64,000 nucleotides of DNA from Mucilaginibacter cryoferens (GTDB taxonomy: Bacteria > Bacteroidota > Bacteroidia > Sphingobacteriales > Sphingobacteriaceae). Made by a program: the position numbers and the translations under genes. The stretch covers positions 80,347-144,346 of the forward strand of contig NZ_JACHCR010000019.1 in assembly GCF_014205845.1 (NCBI RefSeq). Reading direction: 5' to 3'. Shown here one piece after another: positions 25,774 through 35,632 of the stretch. Below the pieces are notes generated by a model. The model saw only the letters and a list, made by a program, of their open reading frames with translations. It was not told the origin of the DNA and did no database searches. How positions within the stretch are numbered: the first letter of the stretch is position 1; every line of letters starts with the position of its first letter.

Positions 25774-28700
25774 ATGCGTGTAAAACTTTATATTGTCGTT
25801 TCAGTGTTGTTTTTTGTTTACACGAACAATTTTGCGCAAAACAGCCAATACCAGTTTTCGCGGCTCAATATAAGCAACGGGTTATCTCACAACAAGGTTA
25901 GTTGCATATTTAAAGATCCCAAAGGCTTCATGTGGTTCGGCACGGCTTCGGGCCTTAACCGTTATGACGGCTATACTTTTAAAGTATTTAAGCACGATGT
26001 AAATAACAAAAACTCCGTTAATGAGGATTTTATAAACAATATTTTTGAAGGGCCTGAAAAAAAATTATGGGTAATAACCCCGGCTGGATATTCTTTTTAT
26101 GACCCCGAAACGGAGCAGTTTAACAATGACGTATCGTCAGTGCTCCATGCTTGCAAACTTCCGGGATATCCGTTCGTTTCCAAGATACTTCACAACGGCA
26201 AAGGCGACTTCTGGTTTTTGTGTCCCGATTCCGGTCTTTACAGGTATAATGAGCTGAAAAAAACTGCCACGCGTTATTATCATCACCATGATTCCAGCCC
26301 ATTATTATATTCAAGTTCTGTTACAGACATTGTGCAGGATGCAAACAGCAACATTTGGCTTGCTTATGACGATGGCGTAGTAGAGCTATTTGATGTAAAA
26401 CGTAATGCAATTACTTACCATACTGATATTTTTAAAAAAGCCGCTAATAACAGGGGTAAGGACTACTCGATAACTATAGATAGTGAAGGCGATCTCTGGG
26501 TGTTTAACCCCAATATGGATTCCGGCGTTTATTATTACAGCCGCCGTACCGGCCGGTTTCGGTACATCACAAAAGAATCGGCAGAAACTCCGCTTACATC
26601 GAATAACATCACTAATATCGTTCAGGCTGGCGACGGCCTTATGTGGATTTCTACTGATCATGGCGGAATAAACTTATTGGATAAAAAAAGTGGAAAAATT
26701 ACTTATTTATTAAACAGGGAAGATGACGCAAAATCGTTGGGACAAAACACGGTGTCGCTTTACAAAGACAACAAAGGCATTATTTGGGCTCGTACGCTCA
26801 GGGAAGGGATAAGTTATTATCATAAAAATATTATCAGGTTCCCGTTATATAGGCACTTTGCCTCAGATCCCCGGAGTCTCAGCTTTGAAGATGTTAATAA
26901 ATTTGCTGAAGATAAAAGCGGCAACTTATGGGTTGGTACCAATGGAGGCGGTTTAATTTATTTTGATCGCAAAACAGGCAAGTTTACCCAGTATAAACAC
27001 GATCCGGCAAACCCCAACAGCCTCAGTAGTGATATTATTGTAAGCTTATGTATCGACCATGACCAGCAACTATGGATAGGTACCTATTTTGGCGGGCTGA
27101 ATCATTTCGACGGAAAAAATTTTATTCATTACAAACATAATGACAAGGTGCCCACGAGCATTGCTGATGACCGTGTGTGGAATATCCTGGAAGATTCATC
27201 AAACCGGTTATGGATAGGCACTTTTGCGGCGGGTTTGCAAATATTTGACAGAGACAAACAAATATTTTCATCTCCCTTTAAGCAAACGGATATCAGGGCG
27301 CCTTATATATCTGCACTCTTTGAGGACACCAAAGGTAATCTCTGGGTAGGAGGATATTTGGGCATAGATAAAATATTAAAAAACGGACGTGGCATTATTC
27401 ATTATAATAAAAAGAAAAATGACCCTAACAGTTTGACTGGCGATGATATCAATAGTATCACTCAGGATAGCCGTGGCCTGATGTGGATAGCGACAAGGGA
27501 CGGACTGAGTATATTGAACCCCGAAACCAACCGTTTTATCTCGCTGACAAAAAAGGACGGGTTGCCCGACAACCAGGTTTTGAATGTATTGGAAGATAAC
27601 AGGGGGGCCATGTGGCTAAGTACATCAAAAGGGCTGGGCCGAATAACATTGACACCCGACAACGGCACCTCTAAGTTTCAATTTGAACGCTTTGATGAAA
27701 CAGATGGCCTACAGGGCAGAGAGTTCACTGTAAATGCAGCTTTAAAAACCAGTAAAGGGGAATTGGTATTTGGTGGCTCGCACGGCTTCAATATTTTCGA
27801 CCCACAGAGTATTCATCCGAATATAGATGAGCCTAAATTAATTTTCACCGATTTTCAGCTATTCAACAAAAGTATAGCAGCCAATGAAGAAGTTGACGGC
27901 CATGTCGTGTTATCTAAAGCAATTTCGGCCACACAGGAAATAACGCTGAACCACAGCGAAAATGTGTTCACCATTGAATTTGCCGCCTTAAATTTCTTTA
28001 ACCCCAATAAAATAACGCATCAGTATATGATGGAAGGTTTTGATAAAGGGTGGCTTACTGCAAATAATGCCACCCGGAAAGCTACCTATACTAACCTTGA
28101 CGGAGGCGATTATACTTTTAAGGTACGGGCTATTGGCCAGGAGGGAAAATGGAAACCCAGCTATATAAAATTAAAAATTAAGGTATTACCCCCGTTCTGG
28201 AAATCTACTTTAGCTTATGTTATTTACCTGTTGATGATAACCGGGACTCTCTTTTTTATACGCCGGCGCGGAATACAAAAAATAAGGAGACAATTCATAG
28301 CAGAGAAAGAAAAATTTATAGCAGAGAAAGAAAAACAGGAAGCAAAATTGATAATTGAACAGGAGCGCCAGGAGGTTAAGCGAATGCGAGATCTTGATCA
28401 ACTGAAAACTAAATTTTTGACCAACGTAAGTCACGAGTTCAGGACACCGATTTCGCTGATCATGGCACCCGTCGAAAAAATGCTTACCCGAGCTGATCAG
28501 GAACAGAAACAACAGCTGGGCATGATTGGAAAAAACGCCAGGCGATTGTTGAACATGGTAAACCAGTTGCTTGATTTTAGGAAGATGGAAGTTCAGGAGT
28601 TGAAACTGCATAGCAAGCCAGGGGATATGGTGAAGTTCATCAACGAGATATACCTTTCGTTTACTGATATAGCTGAACAAAAAGAGATTAATTTTATTTT

Positions 28701-29979
28701 TGATACCACGATTGATTCGTTGTTTACCAGTTTTGACCATGATAAGATAGAAAGGATATTGTTTAACCTACTATCAAATGCCTTTAAATTTACACTGCCC
28801 GGCGGCCAGGTAAGCGTCTTGCTTAATGTAGATAGCGAAACCGGTGATACCCCGCTTGAAATTAAGGTGATTGATACCGGTATTGGTATTCCGCATGAAA
28901 AACAAAGTAAAATTTTCGAACGGTTTTTTCAACATGATATTCCGGAGTCGATGATTAACCAGGGCAGCGGCATTGGCCTTGCAATTACCCATGAGTTTGT
29001 GAAAATGCACGGAGGAGAAATAACCGTTGAGAGCGAGCCAGATCGCGGCAGTTGTTTTAGTGTTAAACTACCGTTTGTTATCTATAACAGTCGGGAAAAG
29101 GACCTGCCATCAGACGATGAAATTGATAACGATAGTGTAAACGAAATTACTCATAATGAAGATAAAAGTATTTCCAAAGAGCCGCGATCAAATAAAAAGC
29201 AGGTAGTTCTTTTAGTTGAGGATAACGATGATTTTCGTTTTTATCTGAAAGACAATTTAAAAGATGTGTTTTTTTTAATCGAAGCTTCAAACGGGAGGGA
29301 GGGCTGGCAAAAGGCCCTCTCGCAACATCCTGATATTATTATAAGTGATATCAGCATGCCCGGGATGACAGGAATTGAGTTGTGCAAAAAACTAAAGAAG
29401 GACAAACGTACCTCGCACATTCCTGTTGTTCTGTTAACCGCGTTAACTGGTGACGAAGAACAGATAAAGGGCTTGGAAATTGGCGCTAATGATTACATGA
29501 CAAAGCCATTTAATTTTGAAATATTGATTTCAAAAATCAAAAATATCTTAACTCTTCGGGATACCTATAAACGCACGTACAAAAAGCAGATGGATGTGCA
29601 ATTGCAGGAAACTCCTTTAGAAAATGAGGATGAAAAACTGTTAAGGTGTATTGTTGAATATATAGAATCGAATATAGTAAACGAGAGCCTTTCGGTAAAA
29701 GAATTAAGCAGCAAGATGAATATGAGCCGTGTATCGCTTTATAAAAAAGTTTTAATGCTTACGGGTAAGTCGCCTGTTGACTTTATTCGTTCTATAAGAC
29801 TTAAAAAAGCAGTGTATTTGCTTGAGACCAGCCAGTTGACGATCAGTCAGATTGGCTACGAAGTTGGCTTTAATTCTCCCAAATATTTTACAAAAGCATT
29901 TAAGGATGAGTATAACATCCCACCCTCTGCCTATGTCAGTTCAATTCGCCAACAAAAACTGGAAGAAAAGAACGGTTAA
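25774..29979 (+). CDS. Hybrid two-component system sensor-regulator (HTCS) of the PUL
   Basis: The 1401-residue one-protein signalling system has a signal peptide (cleavage after NNFAQ), then about 14 Reg_prop beta-propeller repeats (about 25-690; e.g. GFMWFGTASGLNRYDG, GNLWVGTNGGGLIYFD). A Y_Y_Y domain (about 735-800) and one transmembrane helix (about 812-830) follow. The HisKA domain has phospho-acceptor His in SHEFRTPISL (about 887), and the HATPase has NLLSNAFKFT, DTGIGIP and GSGIGLAIT. The receiver domain has phospho-acceptor Asp in ISDISMPG (about 1192), and the C-terminus is an AraC HTH (about 1300-1395). HTCS proteins bind oligosaccharides in the periplasm and activate the neighbouring sus operon. 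It stands directly upstream of susC. Confidence 0.96.
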   Translation: MRVKLYIVVSVLFFVYTNNFAQNSQYQFSRLNISNGLSHNKVSCIFKDPKGFMWFGTASGLNRYDGYTFKVFKHDVNNKNSVNEDFINNIFEGPEKKLWVITPAGYSFYDPETEQFNNDVSSVLHACKLPGYPFVSKILHNGKGDFWFLCPDSGLYRYNELKKTATRYYHHHDSSPLLYSSSVTDIVQDANSNIWLAYDDGVVELFDVKRNAITYHTDIFKKAANNRGKDYSITIDSEGDLWVFNPNMDSGVYYYSRRTGRFRYITKESAETPLTSNNITNIVQAGDGLMWISTDHGGINLLDKKSGKITYLLNREDDAKSLGQNTVSLYKDNKGIIWARTLREGISYYHKNIIRFPLYRHFASDPRSLSFEDVNKFAEDKSGNLWVGTNGGGLIYFDRKTGKFTQYKHDPANPNSLSSDIIVSLCIDHDQQLWIGTYFGGLNHFDGKNFIHYKHNDKVPTSIADDRVWNILEDSSNRLWIGTFAAGLQIFDRDKQIFSSPFKQTDIRAPYISALFEDTKGNLWVGGYLGIDKILKNGRGIIHYNKKKNDPNSLTGDDINSITQDSRGLMWIATRDGLSILNPETNRFISLTKKDGLPDNQVLNVLEDNRGAMWLSTSKGLGRITLTPDNGTSKFQFERFDETDGLQGREFTVNAALKTSKGELVFGGSHGFNIFDPQSIHPNIDEPKLIFTDFQLFNKSIAANEEVDGHVVLSKAISATQEITLNHSENVFTIEFAALNFFNPNKITHQYMMEGFDKGWLTANNATRKATYTNLDGGDYTFKVRAIGQEGKWKPSYIKLKIKVLPPFWKSTLAYVIYLLMITGTLFFIRRRGIQKIRRQFIAEKEKFIAEKEKQEAKLIIEQERQEVKRMRDLDQLKTKFLTNVSHEFRTPISLIMAPVEKMLTRADQEQKQQLGMIGKNARRLLNMVNQLLDFRKMEVQELKLHSKPGDMVKFINEIYLSFTDIAEQKEINFIFDTTIDSLFTSFDHDKIERILFNLLSNAFKFTLPGGQVSVLLNVDSETGDTPLEIKVIDTGIGIPHEKQSKIFERFFQHDIPESMINQGSGIGLAITHEFVKMHGGEITVESEPDRGSCFSVKLPFVIYNSREKDLPSDDEIDNDSVNEITHNEDKSISKEPRSNKKQVVLLVEDNDDFRFYLKDNLKDVFFLIEASNGREGWQKALSQHPDIIISDISMPGMTGIELCKKLKKDKRTSHIPVVLLTALTGDEEQIKGLEIGANDYMTKPFNFEILISKIKNILTLRDTYKRTYKKQMDVQLQETPLENEDEKLLRCIVEYIESNIVNESLSVKELSSKMNMSRVSLYKKVLMLTGKSPVDFIRSIRLKKAVYLLETSQLTISQIGYEVGFNSPKYFTKAFKDEYNIPPSAYVSSIRQQKLEEKNG

Positions 29980-30795
29980 TTAAATTTAACCAATTTATTG
30001 CCTAGGGCAAACGCATCTAATTGGGTTAACATAACTTAACACATTTCAGAAAAAAATATTCATAAATATTTGATAGTAAATATTTTATAGTAAACATGGT
30101 TAACACTAAAATGGTCGCGCAATTTAGGCGCATTCAAATATTTGTGCCTGTTGTTGGCCAATACAGGTCCCTTCGGTAGACGGATCATTTAACCACGATC
30201 TGCCAATAAAAACAAGCTATCGTTTGATGCTTATATCTTCCCGACGCCATAAGCTCATTCCATTAGCTATTTTGATGCGTTTGCCTTGCCAATTACTCCC
30301 GATTGTTGTCATTGGAGTCAATATTTTGCAAAAAAATAAAGGAAACATGAATGTGGAGTAGTTTAAAGTAATTTAACGCATTGATTTTTAGAGTTTTATA
30401 AAGTGGTTAACATTTTAGGCTGTATTCATTATCAAATTCGGTAGTCCTTTCTTTTTAACAATCATAGTTTCATCCCCCAGAATATCAGCTCAAGGTAATG
30501 TGTTTAAAGACGTTGCTTTTGAACAATATTCCACCAATAACCAATTGGACCAACAGTTAACTTTTTTGAATTAGTAAGCATGTACCTGACTGCACCTGAA
30601 GTTTTTTAACTGATTGTTCGGGCAGCGGTTTCATGTGAAGAAACTAACAGTAAAGTAGTTTTCAAAGTTTGTTTTTGAGTATTGGGCCACCTGAAAAAAT
30701 ATGATAACAAAACAATTATGAATGAAATAAAAACCAATTAATTACTAACCAAAAACCAATGAACCAATTATCAAACCTTAAAATCCTTTTAAAAG
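29980..30795 (+). promoter_or_regulatory. Upstream region of susC with a possible decayed gene start
   Basis: This 816-base region must contain the HTCS-controlled promoter of the susCD operon; I cannot point to a convincing TTTG/TAnnTTTG pair. At 30419-30574 a frame without Met encodes a signal-peptide-like start, FFLTIIVSSPRISAQGN, then 25 residues ending in a stop; it may be a leftover of a lost secreted protein. A 14-codon frame (30759-30803) overlaps the susC ATG by eight bases and could be a coupled leader peptide or chance. Confidence 0.4.
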
Positions 30796-33700
30796 ATGGA
30801 TAAAAATTTACAAAGAAGAGTGAAACACCAGATTTCATTATTTATCACGGGCATGTTTCTTTATTTTTCTGCCCATGCGCAAACCGTAAATATTACGGGC
30901 AAAATAACAAGTTTCGATGATGATGCGCCAATGCCAGGAGTAAGTATCAAAATTAAAGGGACGGGCCTCGGGACTATATCCAGTATTGACGGTAGTTATT
31001 CAATAGCTGCTGAACCTGGTAAAGTGCTCGTTTTTAACTTTTTAGGTTATGCGCCACGGGAAATAACGGTTAAGCAAGCTGGCGCAATTAATGTCAGGCT
31101 CAATTCAACATCCAGCAACTTGAACGAGATTGTTGTTATTGGTTATGCTAAAGCGCCGAGACCAGATGTAACGGGCTCTATCAGTTCCATATCGGGAACC
31201 AATCTGCGCCAAACGCAACCAACTACTATTGACCAGGCCCTGCAAGGTAAAGTTGCAGGGGTTGTGGTGCAACAGATATCGGGTCAGCCTGGTGGGGGCG
31301 TATCTATCCAAATACGTGGCGTGTCGTCAATAAGCGGCTCTAATTCGCCATTATACATAATAGATGGTATTATTATTCCACCGGTCGGTGATCCGGGTAA
31401 CGGTTCAAATCCATTAAATGCTATCAATCCTTCCGAAATAGAATCCATAGATGTATTGAAAGATGCTTCGGCAACGGCCATATACGGTTCGCAGGCAACT
31501 AATGGCGTAGTTGTTATCACTACAAAAAGGGGCAAAGCCGGCCCACCGCAGATAACTTATGATTTCTATACCGGTTACCAGGAAATGCTAAAACGACTCC
31601 CCACAGTAAATTTGCAGCAGTTTGCTACTATCATTAATGCCCGGGGCCTTGTCTGGGGCTTTGATACCAGGCCCCAATTTGCCAACCCTCAATACCTGGG
31701 CCCTGGTACCGACTGGCAAAAAGAATTATTCAGGAAGGCTCCGATGATGAATCACACACTTACAATAAGCGGCGGAGATGCCAGGACCCAATATTTATTA
31801 TCAACCTCGTATTTTGACCAGGAAGGGATAGCCCTTGGATCTGATTTTAAAAGATACTCGGTAAGGCTGAATTTAGATAACAAAACCACTAATTGGCTAA
31901 AAATAGGTACCAGCCTTCAATTGGCGCATATTAATGAAAGTGTAAATACAACCTCCGGTAATGTAATTGGAACCGCACTAAGCAATAGCCCTGATGTTGT
32001 GGTAAGAAACCCTGATGGATCCTATGGCGGTGTTACCGATCCTAACGGTTGGGTAGCACCTGTTGCCAACCCGATAGCAATAGCCAAAATTGTAAAAGAC
32101 CTGAGAAGGAGGGATCAGATATTCGGCAATGTGTATGCCGAAGTACAATTTACTAAAGACCTGACGCTGCGAAATGAACTATCCGGTAATTTCGATTTTA
32201 ATACGGAAAATAGATATTCGCCAACTTATAGTTTTGGCAAAAGTGCTGTCAGCCTTAATTTCGGTTCCTCAAATGCCGGCCAAAATTTTTATATAGCAAT
32301 ACGCAATTTTTTAACTTATAACCATAATTTCAAAAAACTTCATGTTGATGCCTTAGCGGGGCATGAATCGCAGGAGAGAACTTTTGAATATCTTTACGCC
32401 GGGCGAAGGAATTTTGCTTCAGACAATGTGCAGGCCATTAATGGCGGGGATGCTACCACGGCCACAAACTCGGGCGATAATTCACAATCAAGCCCTACCG
32501 GCGGCAATGCACAGGAATCCTGGTTCGGCCGTCTCAATTTTTCCTGGGATGACAGATACCTGCTCACCGGCAATATACGGAATGATGGTTCTTCAAATTT
32601 CTCCCCCAATAATCGTTGGGTTACTACCTATTCGGGTGGGTTTGCCTGGAAAATTAATAACGAGGCGTTTTTAAAAGGCGTAAAATCTATCAACGAGTTG
32701 AAGCTGAGGCTTGGTTATGGGCTTACTAACAATCAAGGTATACCGGGCAATACTTTTGTAACCCAACTTACATCGGTGCCTAACAGCCTGTCAGGTGTAG
32801 CGCAGTTTCAAAACAATTTGGCAAATCCGAATGTGAAGTGGGAAAAAACTGATTATTACAATGCCGGGATCGACGCATCGTTCTGGAACGGGCGGTTAGG
32901 TTTTTCATTAGATGTTTATGATCGCGAAACACACGGCCTTTTATTACAGGTGCCGCTTCCTGAATACTCTGGTACTGTATCGGGCTGGGGGCCGGGGGCT
33001 ATGCAAGCGCCTTATGCCAATGTAGGCTCGCTAAGCAACAAAGGGTTTGATTTCCAAATCAACTCTACCAATATTATTTCTAAAAATTTCACCTGGAAAA
33101 CTACTTTTACCATATCGCGAAATAACAACAAAGTGACCAGTTTAGGTGCAGGTGGAGACCAGGCCAACTTAAGCCAAAAATCTTATACAATTAATGATAT
33201 CATTGAAAAAACGGTGGTGGGCCAGCCCATTGGCGAATTTTACGGCTATGTATTTGACGGGATATTTTCAAAGCCAAGTGATTTTCTAACACATGCCCGG
33301 CCTGCCGACCCCAATGGTAACCCCTATCCGGTTTCTTCGGCAGGTGGGGGGATCTGGTACGGCGACCGTATGTTCAAGGATTTAAATGGCGACGGTGTTA
33401 TCGACTCAAAAGATCAAACCTTTTTGGGCTCCCCGATCCCCAAATTCCAGTATGGTATCAATAATACATTTAACTACAAAAATTTTGACCTGAATATTTT
33501 CTTCAGCGGCAGTTATGGCAACAAAGTATTCAATCAAATAGCTATACCGGAAAATGATCCGGGAAATCATGCCACTTTTTTCACATCGGTACTAAATTAT
33601 GCGAAACTGGCCCTGGTAGATCCCAAAGGCTCTGCAACCGATGTTAACAATGTATATGTTACCAATCCAAATACTACTGTTTTTGGGCTGAGAAACGATA

Positions 33701-33987
33701 ATACTAATACTAATAACCGACCTAATAGTTTAATGATCGAGGATGGCTCATTCCTGCGGTGCAAAAATATCACCTTAGGTTACCGGATATCAGAAAGCCT
33801 TTTATCCAAAATATCTGTGCATTCTGTTAGGGTATATGCCAATGTGTCCAACGTATTTTTAATTACAAAATATAAAGGCATGGATCCCGAGATAGGTTCA
33901 TGGAACCCGCTTCAGGCAGGTTGGGACGCAGGTAATTATCCGCTGCCAAGAGTATTTACTTTGGGTGCAAACATAACCTTGAAATAA
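30796..33987 (+). CDS. SusC-like TonB-dependent outer-membrane transporter
   Basis: The 1063-residue protein has a signal peptide (cleavage after SAHAQ), a carboxypeptidase-regulatory-like domain (about 32-112: VNITGKITSFDDDAPMPGVS), and a TonB-box region around NEIVVIGYA. The plug domain follows (QALQGKVAGVVVQQISGQPG, IRGVSSISGSNSPLYIIDG, DVLKDASATAIYGSQATNGV), then a long beta-barrel ending in FTLGANITLK. SusC proteins import oligosaccharides with energy from TonB-ExbBD. It is the first gene of the susCD pair and is preceded by the HTCS regulator. No STN domain is present, consistent with HTCS rather than anti-sigma regulation. Confidence 0.97.
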   Translation: MDKNLQRRVKHQISLFITGMFLYFSAHAQTVNITGKITSFDDDAPMPGVSIKIKGTGLGTISSIDGSYSIAAEPGKVLVFNFLGYAPREITVKQAGAINVRLNSTSSNLNEIVVIGYAKAPRPDVTGSISSISGTNLRQTQPTTIDQALQGKVAGVVVQQISGQPGGGVSIQIRGVSSISGSNSPLYIIDGIIIPPVGDPGNGSNPLNAINPSEIESIDVLKDASATAIYGSQATNGVVVITTKRGKAGPPQITYDFYTGYQEMLKRLPTVNLQQFATIINARGLVWGFDTRPQFANPQYLGPGTDWQKELFRKAPMMNHTLTISGGDARTQYLLSTSYFDQEGIALGSDFKRYSVRLNLDNKTTNWLKIGTSLQLAHINESVNTTSGNVIGTALSNSPDVVVRNPDGSYGGVTDPNGWVAPVANPIAIAKIVKDLRRRDQIFGNVYAEVQFTKDLTLRNELSGNFDFNTENRYSPTYSFGKSAVSLNFGSSNAGQNFYIAIRNFLTYNHNFKKLHVDALAGHESQERTFEYLYAGRRNFASDNVQAINGGDATTATNSGDNSQSSPTGGNAQESWFGRLNFSWDDRYLLTGNIRNDGSSNFSPNNRWVTTYSGGFAWKINNEAFLKGVKSINELKLRLGYGLTNNQGIPGNTFVTQLTSVPNSLSGVAQFQNNLANPNVKWEKTDYYNAGIDASFWNGRLGFSLDVYDRETHGLLLQVPLPEYSGTVSGWGPGAMQAPYANVGSLSNKGFDFQINSTNIISKNFTWKTTFTISRNNNKVTSLGAGGDQANLSQKSYTINDIIEKTVVGQPIGEFYGYVFDGIFSKPSDFLTHARPADPNGNPYPVSSAGGGIWYGDRMFKDLNGDGVIDSKDQTFLGSPIPKFQYGINNTFNYKNFDLNIFFSGSYGNKVFNQIAIPENDPGNHATFFTSVLNYAKLALVDPKGSATDVNNVYVTNPNTTVFGLRNDNTNTNNRPNSLMIEDGSFLRCKNITLGYRISESLLSKISVHSVRVYANVSNVFLITKYKGMDPEIGSWNPLQAGWDAGNYPLPRVFTLGANITLK

Positions 33988-34018
33988 TAAAACGATTATC
34001 GATTTAAAATATATGTTT

Positions 34019-35608
34019 ATGAAATCAATTCACAAAATTATCACCATACTGCTATGTGTTGCCGCAATAGCCGGATGTAAAAAGAGTTTTTTGGACCGTC
34101 CGTCCAACTCGCAGATCAGTGCTAATACTTTTTACAAAACCACTTCCGAATTGCGGCTGGCTACGGCAAGCCTGTACGCCGGTTCAGAGTGGTTTCAATG
34201 GAACACTCAGGGCTACATACCACTTGGCGACGTATTGGCCGGTACCGCCAGCTTTCCGTATAACGGCGATTTGGTACAGCTTTTTACACGCACTATTACC
34301 GCTCAAAATGGCCTTGTAACCAATGGTTGGGTTGGCTTGTACAATGTTATAGCGCAATGTAATACTGTTATCAGTGCCATACAGCAACAGGCGTCTTCGT
34401 CAATTTCGGTGGCAGACAAAAATGCGGCCATAGCTGAGGCAAAATTTATTCGTGCCGTAGCTTATTATCATTTGGCGGTGTATTGGGGGGCTGTGCCAAT
34501 TATTGAAGACAACAACAAACTGATAAAAGATCCGCTGCTTCCGCGCAACATTGTTTCGGATGTCTATAAATTCGTTGCTAAAGACCTGACTTACGCAGTG
34601 CAATATCTTCCAAAAACAGATGAAAAAGGCCGGGTAACTACCTGGTCGGCGCAGGGAATGCTGGGCAAGGTATATTTAACGATGTCCGGTTTAGGCAAAA
34701 GTGGCAGCCGCGACCAGGCCTTGTTGGACAGTGCCAAAAAGTATGCGGGCAACGTATGTAAAAATAGCAACTTAAATTTGTTTCCCAGCTATTATGATCT
34801 TTTCAAGGTACAAAACAACGATAGCCCTGAATCATTGTTCGCGCTCCAGTGGGCCGGAGGTGTGGGTTATGGTATTGGTAATGCCCTGCAACAATATTTT
34901 GCGCCAGATGGTAAAGTTACTCCTCAACAACAAGGTGGATGGGAGAACTTGGCGCCAAGCTATGATTTATACCAGATGTATTCGGGTAAGGATACGGTAA
35001 GGCGTAAAGCCACTATTATGCTTACCGGAGATTTTTATCCCGAATTGAATCAAGCCGGTGGTGGTTTTACGGCAAAAGCTCCAGGCCTGAAAAAACACAT
35101 TGTCGGCACCGAAAAAGATAACAACCTGCCAACAATGGATTCCTGGTCATCTCCCGAACATAATGCAATCCTAAGGTTGGCCGATGTCTATTTGGTATAT
35201 GCTGAAGCTATTTTGGGCAATAATGCTACTACAAGCGATGGTGACGCTATAACTTATTTTAATAAAGTGCGGGCAAGGGCCGGCGTGGATATTGTTACTG
35301 CAATAACCCCGGCATTACTGCGTACGGAAAGAAGGGTTGAACTTGCTTTTGAAGGACAATATTGGATAGACCTGGTTAGGTATTCTTATTATGATCCAAC
35401 TAATGCGGTGAAGTTTCTTAATGATCAGGATCTTAATCACGGTCGGATTTCGTTTACTTATGACCCTGCAACGAAGATAGCCAGAAGGGATACTATTGCT
35501 CCGCCAGTTACGCTTCCGGCAACTATCGCTTCATTTACGTTGCCAATCCCTTCATCCGAGTTGACTACTGACCCTAAATTGGCGCAGCCACCGGTACCCT
35601 ATTATTAA
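34019..35608 (+). CDS. SusD-like surface glycan-binding lipoprotein (SGBP-A)
   Basis: The preferred start MKSIHKIITILLCV (34019; an ATG lies two codons upstream) gives 529 residues. The lipobox AIAGC places the anchored Cys at about residue 20, followed by KKSFLDRPSN, the standard SusD mature start. The alpha-helical TPR scaffold shows AEAKFIRAVAYYHLAVYWG (about 145), and the C-terminal motif LRTERRVELAFEGQYWIDLVRY is typical of RagB/SusD proteins. It caps the SusC barrel and binds glycan at the cell surface. It starts 31 bases after the susC stop. Confidence 0.96.
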   Translation: MKSIHKIITILLCVAAIAGCKKSFLDRPSNSQISANTFYKTTSELRLATASLYAGSEWFQWNTQGYIPLGDVLAGTASFPYNGDLVQLFTRTITAQNGLVTNGWVGLYNVIAQCNTVISAIQQQASSSISVADKNAAIAEAKFIRAVAYYHLAVYWGAVPIIEDNNKLIKDPLLPRNIVSDVYKFVAKDLTYAVQYLPKTDEKGRVTTWSAQGMLGKVYLTMSGLGKSGSRDQALLDSAKKYAGNVCKNSNLNLFPSYYDLFKVQNNDSPESLFALQWAGGVGYGIGNALQQYFAPDGKVTPQQQGGWENLAPSYDLYQMYSGKDTVRRKATIMLTGDFYPELNQAGGGFTAKAPGLKKHIVGTEKDNNLPTMDSWSSPEHNAILRLADVYLVYAEAILGNNATTSDGDAITYFNKVRARAGVDIVTAITPALLRTERRVELAFEGQYWIDLVRYSYYDPTNAVKFLNDQDLNHGRISFTYDPATKIARRDTIAPPVTLPATIASFTLPIPSSELTTDPKLAQPPVPYY

Positions 35609-35632
35609 TTAAAACATTTTAAATATATTGTT

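Noticed and set aside
28210..28740. 176-codon frame antisense to the HTCS histidine-kinase region
   Set aside because: It is a shadow of the strongly conserved HTCS frame and has no start context or domain.
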